From positions 1-63,322 of the forward strand of contig ONFO01000018.1 of the NCBI GenBank assembly GCA_900317155.1: a DNA stretch of 63,322 nt, given 5' to 3'. The notes under the pieces were generated by a model. It searched no databases. It saw only the letters and a list, made by a program, of their open reading frames with translations, and was not told where the DNA came from. The DNA is from an uncultured Bacteroidales bacterium. GTDB lineage: Bacteria > Bacteroidota > Bacteroidia > Bacteroidales > F082. Shown here piece after piece: positions 23,250 through 31,637 of the stretch. A program made the translations under genes and the position numbers. Every line of letters starts with the position of its first letter. Within the stretch, counting starts at the first letter, position 1.

Positions 23250-23624
23250 AATTGATTAATAATTGAAACAAGTTTATTTTGAATTTGCCTGCCTTCTGCA
23301 CCCTTCCTCCTGTCAAGCCCCACAAAATCCATCAAAACCTCTATTTACCTTCCAAAAACCCACCCCATATCCCAAAAAACATGTACCTTTGCCATCGGTT
23401 CGCCCCTAGATAGCAGGGAGCAACCTCCTATCAGGCAGGGAGCAAGTCCGATATTTCTTCGTTAGTTGTTCGATAGTTCTCCGATAGTTGTTCGATAAAT
23501 TATCGGAATAATATCAAAGCTGTAGCGAAAAACTATCGAATATCTTCCGAGCCTGTTACCTGCTTGGTACGAAGCAAATACGAGACAAAACACTCATAGC
23601 AGACACTTAAATGAGAATGAAATC
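23250..23624 (+). promoter_or_regulatory. Long gene-free leader with 11-bp repeats
   Basis: There is no gene in this stretch. A plus-strand -7 box TACCTTTG is at 23384-23391, which would give a leader of ~225 nt for the next gene. It contains a direct repeat of GCAGGGAGCAA (near 23418 and 23441), then an 11-bp tandem array from 23463 to 23507 (TAGTTGTTCGA, TAGTTCTCCGA, TAGTTGTTCGA, TAAATTATCGGA). AACTATCGAA at 23531-23540 is complementary to the repeat and could pair with it. Confidence 0.6.
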
Positions 23625-24344
23625 ATGGTAAAAATGAAACCCATAGCCGGCATGCAGATCATAGGAAAGATTCCTACACTTGGCGTGACCAATTATATCA
23701 GAAACGGCTCGGTCGTCACGCGCAAGTCCAATTCAGATGGCAGGCGCAGCAACTCCCGCAAGCAGTTCATCCAGCGACAACGCATACGTCATGCCATGGC
23801 GTTGTGGAAGGAACTGGCGCACTGTCAACCCATGTTCACCGAGGGAAAGACGCACTACCTCGGCTTTATCTCCTTAGCCAACCGGCTGCCCGTGGTGTTC
23901 ATTCCCAAACGCGACCCTCTGAGCGGTGCCACACTGCTGATGCCCGACATCCCTGTGAGCGGTGGTACACTGCAACCCATCCAACAACAGTTAGGAGAAG
24001 TGGATGGTACTCCGGCACTCATCACCAACCTCAAAGCCAATAACCAAAGACCTTTTGAGCGATTTTTGCTGTATACTGCCGAACAACACTATGCTTATAA
24101 TGATTGCCCCGTGGTGGGTTTTCAGGTACGCGAAGTGAAGTACAACGAGTTTACCGAGATGGAAGGTTGTCTGGCTTTGGTGGACAATGTATTTGCAGAC
24201 GAGATGAAAGGTTGGGCGTTAGTGCGCATCATCGGACAGCAATGCTCGTCACAAGGCATCGTCACCCGTTGCACCTACTACGAGCAATTCACCACAGAAG
24301 TAGCCCTGCAAAACGCGGCCAAAAGCTATGGCGGGCTGAAATGA
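23625..24344 (+). CDS. Unknown protein, DUF6266-like
   Basis: 239 aa, starting at 23625 (or 23634). The N-terminus (IPTLGVTNYIRNGSVVTRKS, then RSNSRKQFIQRQRIRHAMALWKEL) resembles the opening of DUF6266-type Bacteroidetes proteins, in which a small 'VTYYRNGKVVVRSK' strand pair is followed by an Asn/Gln/Arg-rich helix. The rest is a probable beta-rich domain with no recognised motif. There is no signal peptide. It stands alone with a long leader and a terminator. The role is unknown; related proteins are often phage- or mobile-element-like in distribution. Confidence 0.65.
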   Translation: MVKMKPIAGMQIIGKIPTLGVTNYIRNGSVVTRKSNSDGRRSNSRKQFIQRQRIRHAMALWKELAHCQPMFTEGKTHYLGFISLANRLPVVFIPKRDPLSGATLLMPDIPVSGGTLQPIQQQLGEVDGTPALITNLKANNQRPFERFLLYTAEQHYAYNDCPVVGFQVREVKYNEFTEMEGCLALVDNVFADEMKGWALVRIIGQQCSSQGIVTRCTYYEQFTTEVALQNAAKSYGGLK

Positions 24345-24411
24345 CAGTTGGAAATCGAAAGTGGGCAAAACGACTGTCAATAAAAGCAAAGCCATTTGGG
24401 TTTATATTCAC

Positions 24412-24446
24412 AAAAGCCTCTCAAAAGTTTTTGAAGGGCTTTTTTG
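24412..24446 (+). terminator. Terminator
   Basis: AAAAGCCTCTCAAAAG / TTTTGAAGGGCTTTTTT hairpin with a T-run, after the unknown 239-aa gene. Confidence 0.8.
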
Positions 24447-24467
24447 TTATCGTTCAAAAATATTCTC

Positions 24468-24475
24468 TACCTTTG
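24468..24475 (+). promoter_or_regulatory. rpe promoter -7 box
   Basis: TACCTTTG followed by C, 32 bp before the rpe start codon. Confidence 0.65.
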
Positions 24476-24507
24476 CCGAATAACTAACAACTATCAACTG
24501 AACAACC

Positions 24508-25155
24508 ATGAACTTGATAGCCCCTTCCCTACTCTCCGCCGACTTCCTTAACCTGGAAGCCGACATCGAGATGGTCAACCGCAGCGAGGCCGACTGGTTC
24601 CACTGCGACGTGATGGACGGCCGCTTCGTGCCCAACATCTCCTTTGGCATCCCCGTGGTGCAAGCCATCAAGAAGAAAGCCAAGAAGCCCCTCGACGTCC
24701 ACTTGATGATCGTGGAGCCGGAGAAATACTTCGAGGCCTTCGCCAAGGCAGGCGCCGACATCATCACCTTCCACTACGAGGCTTGCACCCATATCCACCG
24801 CGCCGTGCAACAAATCAAAACCCTCGGCATACACGCAGGCGTGGTGCTTAATCCGCACACCCCTGTCAGCGTTCTGGAGGACATCCTATGTGATTTGGAC
24901 CTGATACTCCTCATGTCGGTCAATCCGGGCTTCGGCGGACAACAATTCATCGAGCGCACATACGAAAAAATCCGCAAGTTGCGTTTGATGATCAATGAAC
25001 AACATGCTTCAGCCCTCATCGAAGTGGACGGCGGTGTGAACACAAAGAACGCCAAGGCTTTGTTCGAGGCGGGTGCAGATGTGCTCGTCGCGGGCAATGC
25101 GGTGTTTAAGTCGGAAAATCCGATGGAAACGATTAGGGAACTAAAAAGCTGTTAG
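24508..25155 (+). CDS. rpe: Ribulose-phosphate 3-epimerase
   Basis: 215 aa, normal length. It interconverts D-ribulose 5-phosphate and D-xylulose 5-phosphate in the pentose phosphate pathway, in the cytoplasm. The TIM-barrel motifs are APSLLSADF, HCDVMDGRFVPN (catalytic Asp and metal His), LDVHLMI, LMSVNPGFGGQ and EVDGGVN (second catalytic Asp). It is followed by a large hairpin, then pepD. Confidence 0.97.
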   Translation: MNLIAPSLLSADFLNLEADIEMVNRSEADWFHCDVMDGRFVPNISFGIPVVQAIKKKAKKPLDVHLMIVEPEKYFEAFAKAGADIITFHYEACTHIHRAVQQIKTLGIHAGVVLNPHTPVSVLEDILCDLDLILLMSVNPGFGGQQFIERTYEKIRKLRLMINEQHASALIEVDGGVNTKNAKALFEAGADVLVAGNAVFKSENPMETIRELKSC

Positions 25156-25221
25156 CTATTAGCCATTAGCTGTTAGCTTAGTTGCTGCCAAGCTAATAGC
25201 TAACGGCTAAAAGCTAAAAGC
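25148..25221 (+). repeat. Large imperfect hairpin of TTAGC words
   Basis: Two 32-base arms (25148-25179 and 25190-25221) built of AGCT/TTAGC words pair with about five mismatches around a 10-base loop. It fills the gap between rpe and pepD; no T-run follows. Confidence 0.75.
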
Positions 25222-25236
25222 CGAACGAATAGAAAA

Positions 25237-25268
25237 ATCTTTGAATCTTGAATATTAAATCTTTAAAT
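25237..25268 (+). repeat. AT-rich leader repeat before pepD
   Basis: AATCTTTGAATCTTGAATATTAAATC-like words repeat in the last 30 bp before the pepD start, like those at 4881-4930. Confidence 0.5.
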
Positions 25269-25277
25269 CAACTAATT

Positions 25278-26852
25278 ATGAGTAATGACATCCTAAAACT
25301 CAAGCCGGAAGGCATTTGGAAAGAGTTCAACGGCATCCTCGGTGTGCCGCGTCCGTCGAAGAAGGAAGCCAAGATGGTGGCTTACCTCGAACAATGGGCG
25401 AAAGACCATAACATCAGCTATGTCAAGGAAGACTGTGGCAACATCATCATGAGCGTGCCCGCCACCAAGGGTATGGAAGACCGCCAAACCGTCATCCTGC
25501 AAGCCCACATGGACATGGTGTGCGAGAAGAACAGCGACAAGAAGCACGACTTCGAGAAAGACCCCATCGAGCCCGTCATCAAGGGCGAGTGGCTGCATGC
25601 CAACGGCACGACCCTCGGCGCTGACGACGGCATCGGCGTGGCTGCTGCACTGGCTGTCATCGCCGACCCGACAGTAGAACATGGTCCGCTGGAGTGCATC
25701 TTCACCGTCGACGAAGAGACGGGCCTCACTGGCGCCATGAAACTTGACCCGGAAGACTTCACCGGCCGTATCCTCCTCAACCTCGACTCAGAAGATGAAG
25801 GCGAGATCTTCATCGGCTGCGCCGGTGGCATGGACACCATCGTGAAGGTGTGGTACGAACTGGAACCCGCTCCGGAAGACAGCACTGCCTACCGAATCAC
25901 CGTGAGCGGCCTGAAAGGCGGCCACAGCGGCGACGACATCAACAAGAACCTGGCCAACGCCAACAAGCTGCTGACCCGCATCTTGTGGCAAGGCACCAAC
26001 TGGTTCGACCTTCAGCTCTATGACTTCCAAGGTGGTAACCTGCGCAACGCCATCGCACGCGAAGCCACGGCAGTGGCCTTCGTGCCAAACGACTGCCTGA
26101 AAGACTTCGAGCACTATGTGATGGACATGGAGAAACACTTCAAGCAAGAGTATCAAGTGACCGAACCCGGACTGAAAGTCACGGCAGAAGTCGCCGAGGT
26201 GCAACCCGACGTGGTCATCGATGAGATGTCACAGTACAACCTGCTGAACGGCCTCTATGCCTGCCCTCACGGCGTCATCGCCATGTCGCAGACCATCCCG
26301 AACTTCGTGGAGACCTCGACCAACCTCGCCTCCTGCAAGAAGAAGGAAGGCTATTTCTTCATCCAGACCTCACAGCGCAGCTCCATCGAGTCGTCGAAGC
26401 AAGACATCGCCAACATGGTGGAAGCCGTTTGGAGCCTCGCCGACGCCGATGTGGAGCACACCGACGGTTATCCGGGCTGGGCACCCAACCCCAACAGCGC
26501 CATCTTGGACGTCGCAGTGAACAGCTATAAGAAACGCTTCAACAAGGATCCTAAAGTCAGAGCCATCCACGCTGGACTGGAATGCGGCCTCATCGGCGAC
26601 AAGATTCCAGGCATGGACATGATCAGTTTCGGTCCCACCCTGCGCGGTGTGCACTCGCCCGACGAGCGTTGCGAAATCGCGACCGTCCAGATGTTCTGGG
26701 ACTTCATGTGCGACATCTTGAAGAATGTGCCGAAGGGCGAAGCACCTAAGGCTAAGAAGGCACCTGCCAAGAAAGCAACGGCTGAGAAAAAAGCTCCCGC
26801 AGCCAAGAAGGCCCCTGCTAAAAAGGCATCGACTAAGAAAGCCAAGAAATAA
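25278..26852 (+). CDS. pepD: Aminoacyl-histidine dipeptidase (M20, PepD) with basic tail
   Basis: 524 aa from the ATG at 25278. It hydrolyses Xaa-His and other dipeptides using two zinc ions. Motifs are LQAHMDMVCEKN (metal His and Asp), GTTLGADDGIGVAAALA, FTVDEETGLTGA (catalytic Glu), LNLDSEDEGEIFIGCAG and HAGLECGLIGDKIPG. After residue ~490, where family members normally end, comes a ~33-residue Lys/Ala/Pro tail (KAPAKKATAEKKAPAAKK and similar) resembling histone H1 or mycobacterial HupB tails. The tail is in frame with consistent codon use, so it is probably real. Confidence 0.95.
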   Translation: MSNDILKLKPEGIWKEFNGILGVPRPSKKEAKMVAYLEQWAKDHNISYVKEDCGNIIMSVPATKGMEDRQTVILQAHMDMVCEKNSDKKHDFEKDPIEPVIKGEWLHANGTTLGADDGIGVAAALAVIADPTVEHGPLECIFTVDEETGLTGAMKLDPEDFTGRILLNLDSEDEGEIFIGCAGGMDTIVKVWYELEPAPEDSTAYRITVSGLKGGHSGDDINKNLANANKLLTRILWQGTNWFDLQLYDFQGGNLRNAIAREATAVAFVPNDCLKDFEHYVMDMEKHFKQEYQVTEPGLKVTAEVAEVQPDVVIDEMSQYNLLNGLYACPHGVIAMSQTIPNFVETSTNLASCKKKEGYFFIQTSQRSSIESSKQDIANMVEAVWSLADADVEHTDGYPGWAPNPNSAILDVAVNSYKKRFNKDPKVRAIHAGLECGLIGDKIPGMDMISFGPTLRGVHSPDERCEIATVQMFWDFMCDILKNVPKGEAPKAKKAPAKKATAEKKAPAAKKAPAKKASTKKAKK

Positions 26853-26872
26853 GAGCGGTTTAACCTAATTTG

Positions 26873-26908
26873 AAAGAGTCCGTTGGAGCTATCTGACGGA
26901 CTTTTTCT
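26873..26908 (+). terminator. Terminator after pepD
   Basis: AGTCCGT / ACGGACT stem with a 12-nt loop and a following TTTTTCTTT tract. Confidence 0.75.
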
Positions 26909-26948
26909 TTGTAATGCAACGAATAAAGCCTATATTCAAATCAAATTA

Positions 26949-27011
26949 TGATGTGATTATTGAATATTTTCACATCAAACAATATAAATTTGTACAATAT
27001 TTGTATCTTTG
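26949..27011 (+). promoter_or_regulatory. fic promoter with upstream inverted repeat
   Basis: TGATGTGA (26949-26956) and TCACATCA (26970-26977) are perfect 8-bp inverted arms with a 13-bp spacer, three helical turns overall. The -7 box TATCTTTG is at 27004-27011. The right arm lies just upstream of the -33 position, so it may be an operator. Confidence 0.5.
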
Positions 27012-27053
27012 CAGCGAAAAACAAGATTATTTGTTTCATAATTTGAATAATTC

Positions 27054-28163
27054 ATGAAAACACCATTTTGGATATGGCAATATGCTGGATGGCCGCATTT
27101 TTGCTGGAGCAACGACAGTGTCATCGGTCCATTGGCACGGGTACGCGAAAAGCAAGGCAGGCTTCTCGGACTTATGAACAGCCTCGGTCTTGACACGCAA
27201 AGCACCTCATCGCTTGATGTGATGACCGAAGATGTGTTGCGCAATAGCGAAATCGAAGGCTTGCTCCTAAATCCCAATCATGTGCGTTCATCGGTGGCTC
27301 GTCATCTTGGCCTTGACACTGCCGGCTTGCCCATGCCCGACCACTATACCGAAGGTGTGGTACAAGTGATGTTGGATGCCGTGCAACATTCCGGCACTCC
27401 CTTGACAGAACAGCGGCTGTTCAACTGGCATGCTGCGCTGTTTCCCCTGGGAAGAAGCGGTATCGTCCCCATCACCGTAGCTGCATGGCGACAAGGCAAG
27501 GAACCGATGCAAGTGGTAAGCGGCGCCATGGGAAAGGAAAAGATACATTACGAAGCCCCGCCTTCGGAGGATGTGCCTCTTCAAATGCAGCTGTTCCTGG
27601 ATTGGTTCAACAGTGAGCCTACCACCGACCCCGTGCTGAAAGCCGCCGTTGCCCATCTTTGGTTTGTCAACATCCACCCGTTTGACGATGGCAACGGACG
27701 CTTGACACGCACGCTCACCGATATGCTCTTGGCGCGTGCCGATGGAACATCACAACGCTTCTACAGTATGTCGGCAGCCATCTTGCGCGATAGGAAGAAC
27801 TACTACGATGTGTTGGAATACATGGGCAAGCATGGTCTGGACATCACGCAGTGGCTTTTATGGTTCTTACAGACCATGGAGAGCGCCATCGACACCGCCG
27901 TTGAAAAAACACATTGGGTGGTGCGTAAATCCTTGTTTTGGCAAGAACATTGTAACATTGCCCTCAACGAGAGACAAATCAAGGTCATCAACCGTCTTTG
28001 GGACGGTTTCGAGGGCAAACTCAACACCAGCAAATGGGCCAAGATGGCCAAGACCTCTACAGCCACTGCCTTGCGCGACATCCAAGACCTTGTCGAGAAA
28101 GGCATACTTCGCTGCTCCAACGAAGGTGGACGGAGTACGAATTATGAATTGGTGGAGGAATAG
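27054..28163 (+). CDS. Fic-family protein (AMPylase-like)
   Basis: 369 aa. The N-terminal ~85 residues (FWIWQYAGWPHFCWSND) match DUF4172-type Fic N-termini. The Fic core motif is HPFDDGNGRLTR with catalytic H208; the C-terminal ~60 residues form a winged helix-like domain (TSKWAKMAKTSTATALRDIQDLVEKGIL in two helices). Such proteins transfer AMP from ATP to hydroxyls of target proteins. The inhibitory-helix motif reads NSEIEG (residues 64-69): I-E-G and S65 are present but the first position is Asn rather than Ser/Thr. No toxin partner gene is adjacent. An operator-like repeat precedes it. Confidence 0.93.
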   Translation: MKTPFWIWQYAGWPHFCWSNDSVIGPLARVREKQGRLLGLMNSLGLDTQSTSSLDVMTEDVLRNSEIEGLLLNPNHVRSSVARHLGLDTAGLPMPDHYTEGVVQVMLDAVQHSGTPLTEQRLFNWHAALFPLGRSGIVPITVAAWRQGKEPMQVVSGAMGKEKIHYEAPPSEDVPLQMQLFLDWFNSEPTTDPVLKAAVAHLWFVNIHPFDDGNGRLTRTLTDMLLARADGTSQRFYSMSAAILRDRKNYYDVLEYMGKHGLDITQWLLWFLQTMESAIDTAVEKTHWVVRKSLFWQEHCNIALNERQIKVINRLWDGFEGKLNTSKWAKMAKTSTATALRDIQDLVEKGILRCSNEGGRSTNYELVEE

Positions 28164-28181
28164 AGTTTAACACTCATAAAA

Positions 28182-28222
28182 CAAAAAAAAAGACTGCTCT
28201 CAAATTGAGAACAGTCTTTTTC
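28182..28222. terminator. Bidirectional terminator
   Basis: AAAAAGACTG-C-TCTCAA / TTGAGA-A-CAGTCTTTTT hairpin with A- and T-runs on both sides, between converging fic and the tricorn-like gene. Confidence 0.85.
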
Positions 28223-28236
28223 AATCATTGTTGTCT

Positions 28237-31200
28237 TTACTTCGTCTTGTCCGGCCAAGCAGGAATCTCAGGGATATCTGGATAGTCCTTCATCTGCTTG
28301 AGGATGACTTCGATGGCCTTGTTGAGTTGGTCGTCAATGCCTTCAAACTCGCGGGCGGGGTCGTTGTCGATGACGATGTCGGGATCCACACCATAGCCTT
28401 CGATGACCCAATTGCCTTTCTCGTCGAAAGGAGCAAACTCGGGACGGGTCAGCGAGCCTCCATCGATGAAGGGCAAGCTGCCACGAATACCGACCACACC
28501 GCCCCAGGAACGCATACCGATGGTCGTGCCAATCTTGTGCTTCTTGAACTGATACGGGAACAAGTCGCCGTCGGAGGCGGAGTACTTGTTGAACAGCAAC
28601 ACTTTAGGTCCAAGCATCATCTTGGTGGGCTTGGTCTCTGGCTCGCCGTTACGCATCACATCGTACATGGAAAGCTCGCGGCGCAGACGCTCCACAATCA
28701 TCGGGCTGACGTTGCCGCCACCGTTGCCACGGTCGTCGATGATGAGGGCTTTCTTGTCGAGTTGGGGATAGAAGTACTTGGCGAACTCATTCAAGCCTTC
28801 CACGCCCATGTCGGGGATGTGAATGTAGCCAACCTGACCATTGGTGGCCTTGCTCACCTTCTCCACATTGCCTTGCACCCAGTTGTAGTAATACAAACCT
28901 GTTTCGTCTGCAATAGGTTTCACCACCACATCGCGGGCGCCACTGTCCGAAGCCTTACTATTCAAGGTAAGCAGAACGGCCTTGTCAGCTTTACCGATGA
29001 GGGCAGCATACATGTCTTTCATATCCTTGGTGCTCTGTCCATCGATAGCGATGATGAAGTCGCCTTCCTTGGCATTCACTCCGACCTCAGTCAGTGGTGA
29101 GCGGGTCTTCTCATTCCAATTCTCGCCCTTTAATATCTTGTCAATCTGATAGTAGCCCGACTTGTCGCGATGGATGCGGCAACCCAGCATACCCATAGGG
29201 ATACGCTCAGGCTTCACGCGATCGCCTTCACCCACATAAGCGTGACCGATGTTGATTTCGCCAATCAGTTCGCCGATGAGGTAGTTCACGTCGTTACGGT
29301 CGGCGCAATAGGGCAACAGCTTACCATATTTCTCCTTCATCGCAGGCCAGTCCACTCCATGCATATTGGGCGCATAGAAGAAGTCGCGCATCTGGCGCCA
29401 AGCCTCATTGTAGATTTGCGTCCACTCGGTACGCAATTCAACCCATTTCTTCATGTTGCTGAGGTCGATGGCATCATCGCCCTTGCCACCTTCACCAGGT
29501 TTGCCGCCACCAGGCATGGGACCCTTAGGTGCGTTAACTACCTTATAGCCACGGCCTTCTCGCATGAGCATCTTACTGCCATCGGCCGAGAGTTCGTAGC
29601 CAAAGCCACCGATGGAGGTGCATTTCTTCGACTTGGCGTCAAAATAGCCGAGGCCACCGCCGTTACGACCGGCAGCCACATAATACAAGCCATCCTCAAC
29701 GCCAGTCAGGTTCCAATATCTACCCGCGTTGACGGGGAGTACCACCACCCTATTGCTGATACCCTCGAAGTCAATCTTCACCTCCTTGACCTCTTTCTTG
29801 CCTTCAGGTTTTCCCTCTGACTTACCGTCTTTAGGGCCTTTCTGTTTGCCTTTTTTACCTTCTTTCGGACCATCCTTAGGCTCTTCCTTGGCCATTTCCG
29901 TCTTCACCTCGTCGTTTTCGGTCAAGAACGGTGATGGCGTATCTTTCTGTAAGGTAATCAAATAGATCTTCGACATGTCGGTATAGACGTGATTCCACTC
30001 TAACCAGCCGTAGGTCGGGCGAAAATCGCGTTCGGAGGTGAAATACAGGTATTTGCCGTTCTTGTCGAAGGCTGGTGACGAGGAATTGTACCAGCCATCG
30101 GTGACCGTCTCATCCTTCCCCGATTCGACATTGTAAATGTGGATCTGGCTGACGGAGAAGGTACTTGGCATAGCGTATGCAATCCAACGGCTGTCGGGCG
30201 ACCAGCAGAAGTCGTCCATCTCGCCAGCCAAACTATGAGCCACCTCTGTAACCTTCTTGGAAGCTACATCGACCATGTTGATGCGATTCATCTTGTCGTC
30301 CCAAAGGATACGTTTGCTGTCAGGCGACCATAGGAGGCTATATTTATAGGTGTCGGAGTTCGAGGTCAGTTGTATGGCTTCTTCCTTGCCGTCCTGAGTC
30401 TGGATATAGATCTCGTCCTCACCCGTACGGTCGCTGATATAGGCGATGTATTTACCATCAGGCGACCAAGCCACATTACGGTCGTGGGCATTGTCGCTCT
30501 GGGTCAGATTCCTCGTGATGCCCGACTTGACCGGCACCGTCCACACATCGCCACGGGCACCAAAAGCCACACGCTTGCCGTCAGGAGAAATTGTGCTCGA
30601 GTTGATGAACTGACTGGCATCCACATATTTGGTGCGCGTCGACTTGTTGTCGTTGGCCATCTGCACAGGGATGGGATAGACCTTGCCGTCAGCGAGGTTG
30701 TAGCGGAACAGTTGACCACCATTTTCATAGACGATGTCCTTGTCACCGAGCGAAGGCCACTTGATGTCATAATAGGTGTAGTCCGTCACCTTGGTCGTCT
30801 GTTTCGTGCTGCGGTCGTAACAGAACAGGTTCATCGTGCGGTCGCGGTCGGAGCAGAAATACACCTTGTTGCCCACCCACATCGGGAAAATGTCCTGTGC
30901 GTTGTTGTTGGTGATGTTCTCAATCTTCTTCGACTTGAAGTCAAAGATCCACACATCGTCGGCCATACCGCCACGGTAGTATTTCCAGGTGCGGAACTCA
31001 CGCATCACGCGGTTGTAGGCAATTTGTTTGCCATCAGGCGAATACGAAATCCAACCGCCTTCAGGCAGAGGCAATTGCTCGGCCAAACCACCGTTGATGT
31101 TGGCAATGAAGAGTTGACCAACAAAGTCGTCCCAGCTTTCTTTACGCGAGCGGAAGACGATGTTCTCGTTGTCCTTCCACGCCATGACGATGTTGTTCGG

Positions 31201-31560
31201 TCCCATACGGTCGCTGATGTCGTCGCGGCCAAGTGTGGGCGTGTAGGTTAGACGTGTAGGGGTGCCACATTCGGGATATGGCATGACGTAAACCTCTGTG
31301 TTTCCGTCATATTGTCCCGTAAAGGCCAAATGTTTGCCGTCGGGCGAGAAACGTGCGAAGATCTCATAGCCGTTGGCATCGTTGGTGAGTTTATGGGCAA
31401 TGCCGCCTTTGATGTCGACAGAGTACAAATCTCCGCCATAACTGAACACCACATCGTTGCCGTGGATGGTTGGGAAGCGCAACATTTTGGCCTCCTCTTG
31501 TGCAATTAAGCTAATTGAGCCTAATAGCAGAATCGAAAGAAATAAATGTTTGATTTTCAT
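28237..31560 (-). CDS. Secreted tricorn-type S41 peptidase
   Basis: 1107 aa with a signal peptide (MKIKHLFLSILLLGSISLIAQ). Residues ~25-320 and ~330-560 are two WD/beta-propeller-like halves rich in SPDGK repeats, as in tricorn protease. A PDZ-like domain follows (~815-900, GDFIIAIDGQSTKDM), then the S41 catalytic core: IDDRGNGGGN (~937) and the nucleophile in YSASDGD (~993). The length is that of the tricorn family. It degrades peptides in the periplasm or outside the cell. A Lys/Gly/Glu/Pro-rich insert (near 565-600, repeated PKDGK/EGK words) and a Gly-rich loop (GPMPGGGKPGEGGKGDD) are low-complexity additions. The promoter box TATCTTTG complement is at 31596-31603. Confidence 0.92.
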   Translation of the reverse strand: MKIKHLFLSILLLGSISLIAQEEAKMLRFPTIHGNDVVFSYGGDLYSVDIKGGIAHKLTNDANGYEIFARFSPDGKHLAFTGQYDGNTEVYVMPYPECGTPTRLTYTPTLGRDDISDRMGPNNIVMAWKDNENIVFRSRKESWDDFVGQLFIANINGGLAEQLPLPEGGWISYSPDGKQIAYNRVMREFRTWKYYRGGMADDVWIFDFKSKKIENITNNNAQDIFPMWVGNKVYFCSDRDRTMNLFCYDRSTKQTTKVTDYTYYDIKWPSLGDKDIVYENGGQLFRYNLADGKVYPIPVQMANDNKSTRTKYVDASQFINSSTISPDGKRVAFGARGDVWTVPVKSGITRNLTQSDNAHDRNVAWSPDGKYIAYISDRTGEDEIYIQTQDGKEEAIQLTSNSDTYKYSLLWSPDSKRILWDDKMNRINMVDVASKKVTEVAHSLAGEMDDFCWSPDSRWIAYAMPSTFSVSQIHIYNVESGKDETVTDGWYNSSSPAFDKNGKYLYFTSERDFRPTYGWLEWNHVYTDMSKIYLITLQKDTPSPFLTENDEVKTEMAKEEPKDGPKEGKKGKQKGPKDGKSEGKPEGKKEVKEVKIDFEGISNRVVVLPVNAGRYWNLTGVEDGLYYVAAGRNGGGLGYFDAKSKKCTSIGGFGYELSADGSKMLMREGRGYKVVNAPKGPMPGGGKPGEGGKGDDAIDLSNMKKWVELRTEWTQIYNEAWRQMRDFFYAPNMHGVDWPAMKEKYGKLLPYCADRNDVNYLIGELIGEINIGHAYVGEGDRVKPERIPMGMLGCRIHRDKSGYYQIDKILKGENWNEKTRSPLTEVGVNAKEGDFIIAIDGQSTKDMKDMYAALIGKADKAVLLTLNSKASDSGARDVVVKPIADETGLYYYNWVQGNVEKVSKATNGQVGYIHIPDMGVEGLNEFAKYFYPQLDKKALIIDDRGNGGGNVSPMIVERLRRELSMYDVMRNGEPETKPTKMMLGPKVLLFNKYSASDGDLFPYQFKKHKIGTTIGMRSWGGVVGIRGSLPFIDGGSLTRPEFAPFDEKGNWVIEGYGVDPDIVIDNDPAREFEGIDDQLNKAIEVILKQMKDYPDIPEIPAWPDKTK

Positions 31561-31595
31561 AGTATTAAGGATTTAGCATTGTCTTTGTGTGTGGA

Positions 31596-31603
31596 CAAAG
31601 ATA
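31596..31603 (-). promoter_or_regulatory. Tricorn-like gene promoter -7 box
   Basis: TATCTTTG on the minus strand, 35 bp upstream of the start codon. Confidence 0.6.
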
Positions 31604-31637
31604 CAAAAACAATTCACTTAATACAATTGAAATGGAT

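Noticed and set aside
23250-23624. A small protein-coding gene in the gap
   Set aside because: No frame of reasonable length with coding character; the repeats explain the sequence better.
28228-31251. Plus-strand open frames opposite the tricorn-like gene (28228-29100, 29170-29820, 30370-31251)
   Set aside because: They track the codon bias of the real gene and show no family signature.
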